This document shows positions 16,424 to 25,382 of a stretch of DNA of 64,000 nucleotides, in pieces. The first letter of the stretch is position 1; the number at the start of each line of letters is the position of its first letter. The stretch is from JAQUOA01 sp037443785 (GTDB lineage: Bacteria; Bacteroidota; Ignavibacteria; UBA10030; UBA8401), in the NCBI GenBank assembly GCA_037443785.1, contig JBBINR010000002.1:1-64000 (forward strand), given 5' to 3'. The position numbers and the translations under genes were made by a program. Below the pieces are notes generated by a model. That model searched no databases. It had not been told where the DNA came from and worked only from the letters and a program-made list of their open reading frames with translations.

Positions 16424-18094
16424 ATGACACTTACTCTCTTCACCAAACTTCCATTAACCGAGGAAATTCAAAGCGCCATTTCGGAAATGGGATTCATTCA
16501 AGCCTCTCAGATTCAGTCTGAAACCATTCCGCTGCTGCTGGAAGGAAAGGATGTCATCGGGCAGGCACAAACCGGAACAGGAAAAACCGCGGCCTTCGGA
16601 ATTCCGCTGCTCGAAAAAATTGCCGAAGACGAAAAGCACGTGACGTCCGTTGTGATGTGCCCGACTCGTGAACTTGCGATTCAAGTTGCGAACGAATTAA
16701 AACGGATTGCAAAACACAAAAAACATATTCACGTTCTTCCGATTTACGGCGGCGAATCGATTCAGAATCAAATTAAAGAATTGAAACGGCATAACCAGGT
16801 GATCGTTGGAACGCCGGGACGCATCATGGACCATCTTGAACGCAAGACTTTGACGTTTGAGAATGTGAAATACGTTGTGCTGGACGAAGCGGATGAAATG
16901 CTGAACATGGGATTCCGTGATGACATCGAATCCATTTTGAGCAAGATGCCGAAAGAACGGCAAACCGTGTTGTTCTCTGCAACGATGCCGAAACCAATCA
17001 TCGAAATTGCACGAAAGTTTCAGCAGCATCCCGCGCATGTAAAGGTTACAAAAGAAAATCTTACTGCTGCCTCCATCGAACAAGTGTATTTTGAAACCGG
17101 AAGAATTTCCAAAACAAAAATCATTTCGACGCTTATCGATTTATATGAATTAAAGCTCGTGATCATTTTCTGCAACACCAAGCGGATGGTTGATGAAGTC
17201 GTCAAGACAATGAAACAATCCGGAATGCGTGCGGAAGGAATTCACGGCGATTTCAATCAGCAGCAGCGCAATAAAGTGTTGACGGCATTTCGCGAAGGGA
17301 CATTGAATATTCTCGTGGCAACCGATGTTGCCGCCCGCGGTATCGACGTGAACGATGTGGATGCTGTATTCAATTACGATATTCCAATGGATCCGGAATA
17401 TTATGTTCACCGCATCGGGCGAACGGGACGCGCCGGTAAAGAAGGACGATCGTTTACATTTGTCACCGGACGAAATGAAGCACGGCTTTTAAAAGGAATC
17501 GAATACTTTGCGAATATAAAAATTGAACGTCGAAATCTTCCGACGGATCAAGAAGTTCGGGAAGTTGCCGGACATCGTTTGCTGAAAGGAATCCAAAATC
17601 TTATTGCTCATGGAAAACTCGAAGAATTCGAACAAATGGCGGAAAAGTTTACGGCGGAAGGAATTACCATTGATCAGCTTGCCGCTGCATTATTGAAAAT
17701 GATGCTTCCCGCAGAAACAAAACTCCATCATGAAATAAAAGAAGAACATCACCGCGGCCATTCTGAAGAACGGCGCCGTGATTTTCGCGATGATCGCCAT
17801 CGGGATCGCCGACGTGAATCAGGCAGTGAACGACGATTTGAGAGACGGGATGATCGACAACAGCATGGCAATCGCAGTGAACAACGAAGTGGACGCCCGT
17901 TTGAGCATCGTTCCGAACGCCCATTTGCCGCGAAACATGAGCCGCGACCAGAACGCACCCAAGTTCATGTGCACCGCGATGAACCACGGCATGAAGGCAA
18001 TCGATTCCACCGTGACGAATATCGACATGAGAAAAAAGATTCTCATGGTACAAAACCACGGTTTGTAAAGCGAAAATTAAAACGACCGGCGTAA
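16424..18094 (+). CDS. ATP-dependent DEAD-box RNA helicase with His/Arg-rich tail
   Basis: 556 residues. Q-motif region (FTKLPLTEEIQSAISEMGF), Walker A AQTGTGKTA (48-56), PTRELAIQ, TPGRIMDH, D154-E-A-D, SATMP (motif III), ATDVAARGIDVNDVD and YVHRIGRTGRAG (motif VI) are all intact. After about residue 440 the tail changes to a long, highly charged His/Arg/Asp/Glu-rich low-complexity stretch, which likely binds RNA non-specifically. Closest to the CshA/DeaD group. It probably unwinds structured RNA in ribosome assembly or mRNA decay, especially in the cold; the neighbouring RRM gene supports this. Confidence 0.93.
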   Translation: MTLTLFTKLPLTEEIQSAISEMGFIQASQIQSETIPLLLEGKDVIGQAQTGTGKTAAFGIPLLEKIAEDEKHVTSVVMCPTRELAIQVANELKRIAKHKKHIHVLPIYGGESIQNQIKELKRHNQVIVGTPGRIMDHLERKTLTFENVKYVVLDEADEMLNMGFRDDIESILSKMPKERQTVLFSATMPKPIIEIARKFQQHPAHVKVTKENLTAASIEQVYFETGRISKTKIISTLIDLYELKLVIIFCNTKRMVDEVVKTMKQSGMRAEGIHGDFNQQQRNKVLTAFREGTLNILVATDVAARGIDVNDVDAVFNYDIPMDPEYYVHRIGRTGRAGKEGRSFTFVTGRNEARLLKGIEYFANIKIERRNLPTDQEVREVAGHRLLKGIQNLIAHGKLEEFEQMAEKFTAEGITIDQLAAALLKMMLPAETKLHHEIKEEHHRGHSEERRRDFRDDRHRDRRRESGSERRFERRDDRQQHGNRSEQRSGRPFEHRSERPFAAKHEPRPERTQVHVHRDEPRHEGNRFHRDEYRHEKKDSHGTKPRFVKRKLKRPA

Positions 18095-18100
18095 TGGTAA

Positions 18101-18131
18101 AAAGGTCTGCAGAAATGCAGGCCTTTTTTGT
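18101..18131 (+). terminator. Intrinsic terminator after the helicase gene
   Basis: AAGGTCTGCA-gaaa-TGCAGGCCTT stem (one wobble) followed by TTTTTGTTT, within 40 bp of the stop codon. Classic intrinsic form. Confidence 0.85.
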
Positions 18132-18214
18132 TTACAGCTGCATATTGGCATCTTTGAATTTCGTTTTCTAATTTAAAGGAGCAATCTATCTGTTTCAACA
18201 AAAAGGAGATAACA

Positions 18215-18697
18215 ATGGCGGTAACTTCAGCAGAACGAAAAGCAAAAATTCAAAAGCTCCGCGAACTTCCGCAAAAACTCGAAGAAGCAATAAAAGGATT
18301 GAGTGATGTGCAGCTTGATACACCGTACCGTGACGGCGGGTGGACGGTGCGGCAGGTTGTTCATCACATTGCCGATTCGCACATGAATGCCTTTCTTCGT
18401 TTCAAGTGGATGCTCATCGAAAATTTTCCGAAGATCAAAACATACGATCAAGAGCTCTGGGCGCTTTCACCGGAATATAAATTACCGCTCGAACCTTCGC
18501 TGCTGCTTGTGCGTGGATTGCATGTGCGGTGGGCGGCAATGCTTGACGCCGTCTCGGAATCAGATTGGGAAACAAAAAAGGGTGATCATCCTGAAAACGG
18601 AATCGTAACATTGGATCGAATGCTGGATATTTATTCCAATCACGGTGAAAAACATTGCGGACATATTTGGGGTTTGAGAAAAAACAAAGGATGGTAA
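18215..18697 (+). CDS. YfiT/BstA-like DinB-superfamily thiol transferase
   Basis: 160 residues with a strong ribosome site (AAAGGAG). The four-helix DinB fold is recognisable from LRELPQKLEEAIKGLSDVQL, YRDGGWTVRQVVHHIADSHM (first metal His) and the C-terminal NHGEKHCGHIWGLR (two more His). This is the YfiT family, which in Bacillus includes bacillithiol S-transferase; the actual thiol cofactor here is unknown. Its TAA overlaps the ATG region of the next gene, implying coupling. Confidence 0.85.
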   Translation: MAVTSAERKAKIQKLRELPQKLEEAIKGLSDVQLDTPYRDGGWTVRQVVHHIADSHMNAFLRFKWMLIENFPKIKTYDQELWALSPEYKLPLEPSLLLVRGLHVRWAAMLDAVSESDWETKKGDHPENGIVTLDRMLDIYSNHGEKHCGHIWGLRKNKGW

Positions 18698-19389
18698 GAA
18701 ATATTTCAATACGAAAACTATTTTTTATCATACTCATCTTGCTTACGGCGGGATGTTCCGGAGAGAGCCAATTGACATCGGCGAAAAAGAGAATTGTTTT
18801 TTTTGGTGATTCGATCACAGAAATGGGAAACATGCCAGGCGGCTATGTTTCAATCGTTAGAGATTCGCTAAAAAATTTTGAGATAATCGGTACCGGCATC
18901 AGCGGGAACAAAGTTTCCGATCTTGAAAAAAGATTGCGCAAAGATGTGCTTGATAAAAAGCCGGATTGCGTCGTCATGTACATCGGCATTAACGATGTGT
19001 GGCACTATCAATTTGCCGATCGCGGATTGAGCGGAACGCCGAAAGATTCATTTTCTCTTAAACTAAAAAATATCATTAACAAAATTCAACAAGCAGGAAG
19101 CACGGTCATCCTTTGCACGCCAAGCGTGATCGGTGAAAAGACCGGCGGAAGTAATCCATCGGACGCAATGCTTGACGAGTATTCTGGGATCAGCAGAATT
19201 GTTGCCCAAGAGGCGAAAGTGCACCTTCTTGACCTGCGGAAAGAATTTTTATCCTATCTTTTAGAACACAATTCGACAAACAGCGAACATGGAATTTTAA
19301 CGACAGACGGCGTTCACCTTTCTGCGGAAGGAAATCGTTTTGTGGCGCTCCAGATGATAAAGGGATTAAAAGCGTCAAGAATCTTTTAA
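18691..19389 (+). CDS. SGNH/GDSL-family lipoprotein hydrolase
   Basis: About 232 residues from the ATG at 18691, which overlaps the upstream stop region. This start gives a signal peptide and lipobox LTAGC, which the longer frame from 18655 would bury. Block I is IVFFGDSITEMG (nucleophile Ser), block III GINDVW, and block V DGVHLSAEG with Asp and His. Family members hydrolyse esters such as acetylated sugars or lysophospholipids. Expected in the periplasm on a lipid anchor. The 261-bp gap that follows shows no further gene. Confidence 0.87.
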   Translation: MVRNISIRKLFFIILILLTAGCSGESQLTSAKKRIVFFGDSITEMGNMPGGYVSIVRDSLKNFEIIGTGISGNKVSDLEKRLRKDVLDKKPDCVVMYIGINDVWHYQFADRGLSGTPKDSFSLKLKNIINKIQQAGSTVILCTPSVIGEKTGGSNPSDAMLDEYSGISRIVAQEAKVHLLDLRKEFLSYLLEHNSTNSEHGILTTDGVHLSAEGNRFVALQMIKGLKASRIF

Positions 19390-19650
19390 AAAAACGTCAC
19401 GGCACCTCTCTTTTATCGGGATTTTTCCGCCACTCGCCGAAAATGTCATCGTAACAGCACGCACTTTATGTAATTTGCAGACGTCATATTTGGTGTGGTT
19501 GCCTTTGTTTCTAAAAATCTAAATATTGCATGTGCACGCGGATGAAGACGCTTCGCTGAACACGCAAAACAAAGAATCCAGCCATTGGTGTATAACAACA
19601 TCAGTTTTACCGCTCACGATTGTATATAAGTTCATACGTAGATCATTCTT

Positions 19651-20841
19651 ATGGATAATAAAAACGCAGATTTATCATTTTTAAAGATCGATCGTTCCTC
19701 GCATCGAAGCGACAATTCCGGTTCCAAAAATAAAATTTTTATTTTTGGCGGCATTGCGGTTATCGCTGCTTTGGCTGTTTGGGGAATCATGGCTGCGACG
19801 TCGTCGTCCGAACAAGAAGTGGAAATCGGCACGGCGATGGTTACATCTCCGGCGCAAGAAAATTCCGTGTTAAGTGCAAGCGGTTATGTTGTTGCACAGG
19901 TGAAAGCAGCAGTAGCATCGAAAGCAACCGGGCGATTGGAATTTCTTGCCGTGATCGAAGGTGATCATGTGAAAAAAGGAAGTATCATCGGGCGTGTTGA
20001 AAGTGCCGATGTGGAAGCGACATTAGGTCAAGCAAAAGCCGGACTGGAAAGTGCGAAGGCAGATCTTGAAGATGCATCGTTGAATTTTGAACGGCAAAAA
20101 ACTTTGTTCGATCAAAAATCTATTTCGAAAGCAGAATATGATATTGCCAATGCACGATACAAGCGTGCATCAGCCGGAGTGAAATCTGCTGAAGCAAATG
20201 TGCGAGCTGCGGAAGTACAGGTGGAAAACACGTACATCCGTGCGCCGTTTGATGGAACAGTGCTGAATAAAAATGCTAATGTCGGCGAAGTAATCACTCC
20301 GTTCGGTGCGGCCGCTGGCTCACGCGGTGCCCTGGTGACGCTTGCCGACATGAGTTCGCTTGAAGTCGAAGCCGATGTTTCAGAATCAAACATCGAAAAA
20401 GTTATCCCCAATCAGCAATGTGAAATTACGTTAGATGCTATTCCGCAAAAACGGTACCGCGGGTTTGTGCATAAAATTATTCCTACTGCCGACCGTGCTA
20501 AAGCCACCGTGCTGACCAAAATTCGATTCATCGATCGCGATGTTCGTGTACTGCCAGAAATGAGCGCTAAAATTTTATTTCTGAACAATAAACAAAATGT
20601 TCCTGTAGAAAACTCTGCGTCGAAATTGACCGTTCCTTCTTCTGCCGTAGTTTTGCGCAACGGACGTAAAGTGGTTTTTATCGTGAAGGGGGAGAAAGCG
20701 GCGGAAACTCCCGTTGTCGTTGGCGATTCGATGGGAGCATTGGTGGAGATTAAAGAGGGTGTGGCAGACGGAGATAAGATTGTTCTGCATCCTTCCGAAA
20801 CGCTTTCTTCTGGAACCAAAATTCGTACCGTAGCAAAATAA
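19651..20841 (+). CDS. HlyD/MacA-type periplasmic adaptor of an ABC exporter
   Basis: 396 residues. A cytosolic lead of about 28 residues is followed by one membrane anchor (about 29-48, IFIFGGIAVIAALAVWGIM). Then come a lipoyl-like half (ASKATGRLEFLAVIEGDHVK), a helical hairpin (about 130-190, NFERQKTLFDQKSISKAEYD), the second lipoyl half (YIRAPFDGTVLNKNANVGEV) and beta-barrel and membrane-proximal domains. It heads a run with an ATPase and two FtsX-type permeases, as in MacAB-type or lipoprotein-type exporters. No TolC-like channel gene lies beside it. Confidence 0.9.
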   Translation: MDNKNADLSFLKIDRSSHRSDNSGSKNKIFIFGGIAVIAALAVWGIMAATSSSEQEVEIGTAMVTSPAQENSVLSASGYVVAQVKAAVASKATGRLEFLAVIEGDHVKKGSIIGRVESADVEATLGQAKAGLESAKADLEDASLNFERQKTLFDQKSISKAEYDIANARYKRASAGVKSAEANVRAAEVQVENTYIRAPFDGTVLNKNANVGEVITPFGAAAGSRGALVTLADMSSLEVEADVSESNIEKVIPNQQCEITLDAIPQKRYRGFVHKIIPTADRAKATVLTKIRFIDRDVRVLPEMSAKILFLNNKQNVPVENSASKLTVPSSAVVLRNGRKVVFIVKGEKAAETPVVVGDSMGALVEIKEGVADGDKIVLHPSETLSSGTKIRTVAK

Positions 20842-20942
20842 AAAAAGCATCGACGGTAAAGTTAACGAATGCTTACCGGTGTGGATATTTACGGCTAAAA
20901 AAAATTTATACTCACTTATTCAATCACAATTCAAATACACTT

Positions 20943-21614
20943 ATGGCAACTGCAATCAAAGTTGATAGCGTCTCCAAAGTTTACAAGCGGGATCGTTTCG
21001 ATATTCCTGTCTTGAACAACATTTCGCTCGATGTTCCCGAAGGAGAATTTCTTGCGCTCATGGGACCGTCGGGTTCCGGCAAAACGACATTGCTGAATCT
21101 CATTGCCGGCATCGATCGCCCATCAAAGGGAAATATTTTTGTGCACGATACGGACATTACTACGCTCGGAGAAACGGCACTGGCAAAGTGGCGTTCGCGT
21201 CACGTCGGATTCATTTTCCAATTCTATAATCTTATTCCCGTGCTGACGGCATTTGAAAATGTTGAACTGCCGCTGTTGCTGACACCGCTTTCAAAAGCGC
21301 AGCGGAAAAGGCAGGTTGAGACTTCGTTGCAACTTGTCGGCTTGGGTGATCGAATGTATCATTATCCGAAACAACTCTCCGGCGGACAAGAACAACGTGT
21401 TGCCATTGCGCGGGCTGTTGCAACCGATCCGACATTGCTGGTTGCCGATGAGCCGACCGGCGATCTCGATAAAAATTCCGCCGAAGAAATTCTCATATTG
21501 CTTGAACGACTGAATAGAGAATTCAAAAAAACAATCATCATGGTGACGCACGATCCGCATGCAGCGGAACGTGCAAGAGTTGTTCGTCATCTTGAAAAAG
21601 GCGACTTCAAATAG
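20943..21614 (+). CDS. ABC transporter ATP-binding protein (MacB/LolD type)
   Basis: 223 residues. Walker A GPSGSGKTT, Q-loop FIFQFYNLIPVLTAFENV, signature LSGGQEQRVAIARA, Walker B LLVADEPTGDLD and switch His in MVTHDPHAAE are all present. Length and the FQFYNLIP motif fit the LolD/MacB/FtsE branch. The permease start is 9 bp after the stop, with its ribosome site in the gap. Confidence 0.95.
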   Translation: MATAIKVDSVSKVYKRDRFDIPVLNNISLDVPEGEFLALMGPSGSGKTTLLNLIAGIDRPSKGNIFVHDTDITTLGETALAKWRSRHVGFIFQFYNLIPVLTAFENVELPLLLTPLSKAQRKRQVETSLQLVGLGDRMYHYPKQLSGGQEQRVAIARAVATDPTLLVADEPTGDLDKNSAEEILILLERLNREFKKTIIMVTHDPHAAERARVVRHLEKGDFK

Positions 21615-21623
21615 GAGCGTGGC

Positions 21624-22784
21624 ATGAAAATTCTCAAACTCATTTTTAAAAACGCGCTGCGCCATAAACTTCGTGCACTGCTGACAATTCTCGGCATCGC
21701 GATCGCCGTTGTTGCCTTTGGTGTGCTGCGAACAGTCGTCACGTCATGGAATGCCGGAGTCGAAGCCGCAGCAGCAAATCGATTAGTGACCAGACAAGCG
21801 ATCTCGTTTATTTTTCCACTGCCGTATTCCTACCGCGATCAGATTCAGAAAATCGACGGTGTCGAAACGGTGACGTTTGCCAATTGGTTTGGCGGCGTGT
21901 ACATCGATAAAACGCAATTCTTCGCACGCTTTGCCGTAGATGCCGATACGTATTTTGAAGTATATCCGGAATTCATGCTTTCAAAAGAAGAATTGGAGAC
22001 ATTCAAAAAGGAGCAGAACTCGTGCATTGTTGGCAGCGAAACTGCGGCGCGGTACAATTTCAAGATTGGCGATATTATTAATTTGGATGGTGATATTTAT
22101 CCCGGTCAATGGCAATTTGTCGTGCGCGGAATTTTCAAACCGCGCGACAAATCAACCGATGCAACGGGAATGGCTTTTCATTGGAAATATTTGGACGAAC
22201 GCATGCGTGTAGAAATGCCTGGGCGTGAAGGATATATTGGCTGGTATGTCGTTAAAATAAAAGATGCCAATCAGGCCGGTGCGATCTCACAAAAAATTGA
22301 CAACCTTTTTAAAAATTCACGAGCGGAAACAAAAACGGAAACGGAGCGAGCCTTCCAGCAAGGATTTATTGCCGCCTCAAGCGCTATTCTTACGGCGATG
22401 AACGTGATGTCATTTGTGATCATCGGTATCATCATGCTTGTGCTCGGCAATACCATGATTATGTCGGCACGCGAACGCACCAGAGAGTATGCGGTGCTAA
22501 AAACACTCGGTTATTCCGGCGGACATTTGATTGCATTCATCGGCGGCGAATCGATGGTGATTGCAGCGCTCGGCGGCGGACTTGGTTTGCTTCTGACATT
22601 TCCATTGGTGCAGGGTTTCGCCATGGCACTTCCGAAAGGTTTTTTCCCGATCTTCAACATTGAAAACAGCACTATCATCATCGCCGTATTGTCGGCATTG
22701 GTTGTTGGTGTTGCGGCGTCGATCTTTCCGATTATCAAAGCGCTGCACACATCAATTGTTGATGGTTTGAGGCACATTGGCTAA
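21624..22784 (+). CDS. FtsX-like ABC transporter permease, first subunit
   Basis: 386 residues. One N-terminal membrane helix (about 13-35, KLRALLTILGIAIAVVAFGV), a large periplasmic MacB-like domain (about 40-255), then three C-terminal helices (VMSFVIIGIIMLVLGNTM; MVIAALGGGLGLLLTF; TIIIAVLSALVVGVAASIF). The loop RERTREYAVLKTLG is the coupling-helix signature of FtsX/MacB permeases. Paired with a second, distinct permease downstream, so the transporter is probably a heterodimer. Confidence 0.92.
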   Translation: MKILKLIFKNALRHKLRALLTILGIAIAVVAFGVLRTVVTSWNAGVEAAAANRLVTRQAISFIFPLPYSYRDQIQKIDGVETVTFANWFGGVYIDKTQFFARFAVDADTYFEVYPEFMLSKEELETFKKEQNSCIVGSETAARYNFKIGDIINLDGDIYPGQWQFVVRGIFKPRDKSTDATGMAFHWKYLDERMRVEMPGREGYIGWYVVKIKDANQAGAISQKIDNLFKNSRAETKTETERAFQQGFIAASSAILTAMNVMSFVIIGIIMLVLGNTMIMSARERTREYAVLKTLGYSGGHLIAFIGGESMVIAALGGGLGLLLTFPLVQGFAMALPKGFFPIFNIENSTIIIAVLSALVVGVAASIFPIIKALHTSIVDGLRHIG

Positions 22785-22828
22785 ACAAATTTTATTTTCA
22801 GATAGCTTGAAAAACATAAAGGTGCAGG

Positions 22829-24001
22829 ATGAAAATTCCAATTAAGTATACTTTTCGAAATTTTGTCAGCCGCAGACTGACCACGGGAATCACTGTTGTG
22901 GGTGTCGCGCTTGTTGTTTTCGTTTTTTCCGCCGTGCTGATGATGGCATACGGCGTCAAGAAAACGCTGGTGAAAACCGGTTCCGATGATAATGTATTGG
23001 TTGCCCGGAAGTCGGCGAACGGAGAAATTTCCAGTATTCTTCTTCAAGAAACGGTAAACATTATTTCCACACTGCCGCATATCGCCAAAAATGCGGAAGG
23101 GAAACCGATCTCGTCCGGTGAAACGGTCGTGGTAATTAATCTGACAAAAATCGAAGGTGATGGAGTAAGTAATGTAACCGTGCGAGGTGTTTCCGATCAG
23201 GCGTTCACCCTTCGTCCAAATGTGAAACTGGTTGACGGCAGAATGTTCTCTTTTGGAAAACGTGAATTGATTGTCGGTTCATCAATTGCAAAACGATTTG
23301 CCGGAGCGCAGATCGGACAAACGGTTAGATTTGCGGGAGACGAATGGACGATTGTTGGATTGTTTGATACGGGGGGCAGCGGATTCGATTCCGAAATGTG
23401 GGGGGACACACAGCAATTGCAAGATGCGTTTTCGCGGCAAGGTGGATATTCAACATTCACATTTAAACTGGACAGCAAGGAAAATTTTGAAGATTTTAAA
23501 ACTGCGTTTAATCACGAGCAGCGGCTGCAGCAATTCGAACCAAAGATCGAGCAGCGGTATTTTGAAGAGCAATCTGAAACGATGGCGATGTTTATTCGCA
23601 TCCTTGGAATTTTTGTTACCGTGATCTTCAGTCTTGGTGCAACGATTGGTGCAATGATTACAATGTATTCTGCTGTGGCCAATCGCACGGTAGAAATCGG
23701 CACAATGCGCGCACTCGGATTTCATCGCCGCAGCATTCTGAGTGCATTCATGGCAGAATCGTTGCTGCTTTCAATCGTGGGCGGAGCGATTGGGATATTT
23801 CTTGCATCCTTCCTTCAGTTTTTTAAAATCTCGACATTGAACTTCGATTCATTTGCAGAACTGGAGTTTTCATTTGCCCTTTCGCCGAACATTATTGTGT
23901 GGTCATTCGTGTTTGCGCTGTTGATGGGAATTATCGGGGGATTTTTACCGGCAGTTCGTGCATCTCGGATGAAGATTATCAATGCGCTTCGTTCAGTATA
24001 A
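22829..24001 (+). CDS. FtsX-like ABC transporter permease, second subunit
   Basis: 390 residues, same topology as its neighbour: TM1 about 18-40 (TGITVVGVALVVFVFSAVL), a periplasmic domain, and three C-terminal helices (VTVIFSLGATIGAMITMY; LLLSIVGGAIGIFLASFL; FVFALLMGIIGGFLPAV). The coupling loop is NRTVEIGTMRALGFHR. Only moderately similar to the first permease by eye. It ends the operon ahead of a strong terminator. Confidence 0.92.
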   Translation: MKIPIKYTFRNFVSRRLTTGITVVGVALVVFVFSAVLMMAYGVKKTLVKTGSDDNVLVARKSANGEISSILLQETVNIISTLPHIAKNAEGKPISSGETVVVINLTKIEGDGVSNVTVRGVSDQAFTLRPNVKLVDGRMFSFGKRELIVGSSIAKRFAGAQIGQTVRFAGDEWTIVGLFDTGGSGFDSEMWGDTQQLQDAFSRQGGYSTFTFKLDSKENFEDFKTAFNHEQRLQQFEPKIEQRYFEEQSETMAMFIRILGIFVTVIFSLGATIGAMITMYSAVANRTVEIGTMRALGFHRRSILSAFMAESLLLSIVGGAIGIFLASFLQFFKISTLNFDSFAELEFSFALSPNIIVWSFVFALLMGIIGGFLPAVRASRMKIINALRSV

Positions 24002-24025
24002 CAATTTCTTTTATCGACGGACAAA

Positions 24026-24058
24026 ACGACCCGAGTTTATGACTCGGGTTTTGTTTTT
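24026..24058 (+). terminator. Intrinsic terminator of the ABC exporter operon
   Basis: ACCCGAG-tttatga-CTCGGGT stem followed by TTTGTTTTTTT. It overlaps the 3' end of the converging ATP-grasp gene (stop at 24037), so the two transcripts share their ends. Confidence 0.85.
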
Positions 24059-25155
24059 TTCATCTCTTCGTTGAGGTGCAGTGTATGCTGCCATTCTTTT
24101 ATTTTTCGTGCGCATGCAAACTCGACAAGCGTGCTGAGCGTTTCCGAGAAAGTCAAACCTGCTTTTTCTGCAGATTCCATGAAGGAAACTCCTTCCGTCA
24201 AATCCGGATTCGGGTTGACTTCAAGAACAAAAATCCGGTTTTGTTTTCCTATCCGTAGATCCACTCGAGCATAGTCTCTGCATCCGAGAACAGTATATGC
24301 AGCGAGCGCGATATGTTCTATCTTTTTTAATTCAGCACGAGAAAGTTTTGCGGGGCACGACGTGCGGATTCGATGAAATTCTTCCGTCAAGGGATTCCAT
24401 TTTGCATCGTACGTGATAATTTTAGGATGATGTTTTAGAAATTTGGAGAAATCAAATTCAATGACAGGCAACACTTTTGGCGGATCGTTTCCAAGAATGG
24501 ACACATGAAATTCTCGTCCTTCGATATATTCCTCAATGAGAAGCGGCGGTGGAAATTCAGTGAACATTTTTTCCAAACGCAGAACCAGCTCTCTATGTGT
24601 GTAGACAACGGATTCTTTTTCGATTCCTGAACTTGCATCTTCGCAGGCCGGTTTCACGATTAATGGATATTTTAATCTAAGCCGCTTCGGCAATTTCATT
24701 TCATTCAGGCTGAGAAATTTTGGCGTTGGAATTCCATTGGCGAGCAGAACTTGTTTTGCTAATCCTTTATGCAAACATACATTAAGCGAAAAAGAGGAGC
24801 ATCCCGTATAGGCAACATTATAGAGATCAAAGAATGCGGCAACAGCAGGTTCAAGCAGATGTGAATCATGGAAAAATTCTACAAGATTAAAAACGACATC
24901 GGGGGGATTTTTCTGCAGGAGGCGGTACATCGTTTCACTATTTTCTTTTAAATTTACGACAGCGACTTCATGCCCTTCTTTACGAAGAGCGTCCGCAATT
25001 GCCATGTATTCCTCGTTTGCCGTGGCAACATGAATATCATATTTCGGATCAAAGTTGAGCGTCTTTGGATCGACAGTTTTGATTTTGTCGTACTCATCTT
25101 CACCAACTTGATTGTAGAGAACCAGAACAGCCGGCTTTTCTGAGATTCCTTTCAT
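24037..25155 (-). CDS. ATP-grasp ligase, D-Ala-D-Ala ligase-like
   Basis: 372 residues. N-terminal Rossmann part (VLVLYNQVG ... DVVFNLVEFFHDSHLLEPAV), then the ATP-grasp body: LKYPLIVKPACEDASSGIEK (nucleotide-binding loop), LLIEEYIEGREFHVSILGN, YARVDLRIGKQNRIFVLEVN and PNPDLTEG (metal ligands). The N-terminal GCSSFSLNVCLHKGLAKQVL fits Ddl-type enzymes, but the protein differs from true Ddl in length and loops. Many genomes carry such paralogues of unknown acceptor, so peptide or amino-acid ligation is a family inference. It stands alone, convergent with the ABC operon. Confidence 0.82.
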   Translation of the reverse strand: MKGISEKPAVLVLYNQVGEDEYDKIKTVDPKTLNFDPKYDIHVATANEEYMAIADALRKEGHEVAVVNLKENSETMYRLLQKNPPDVVFNLVEFFHDSHLLEPAVAAFFDLYNVAYTGCSSFSLNVCLHKGLAKQVLLANGIPTPKFLSLNEMKLPKRLRLKYPLIVKPACEDASSGIEKESVVYTHRELVLRLEKMFTEFPPPLLIEEYIEGREFHVSILGNDPPKVLPVIEFDFSKFLKHHPKIITYDAKWNPLTEEFHRIRTSCPAKLSRAELKKIEHIALAAYTVLGCRDYARVDLRIGKQNRIFVLEVNPNPDLTEGVSFMESAEKAGLTFSETLSTLVEFACARKIKEWQHTLHLNEEMKKTKPES

Positions 25156-25382
25156 GAACTCTCCTTCGGTAAAATATTAACAAGTTTCCCGTTATTGGCA
25201 AGTAGCGGGGCTGCGGTTTTTAATTAGAGCAGGTGGGCATACAAACACAATAATTTGGACAAACAACTCTGTTAAAAATATTTTCAAAAAAAAATTTTAT
25301 TGTAATTGCCTTGCTTCTGCAGCAATACTCCGATAGATTACATATATAATCTGCATGCGCTTCACACACTATTCCCACCGCC

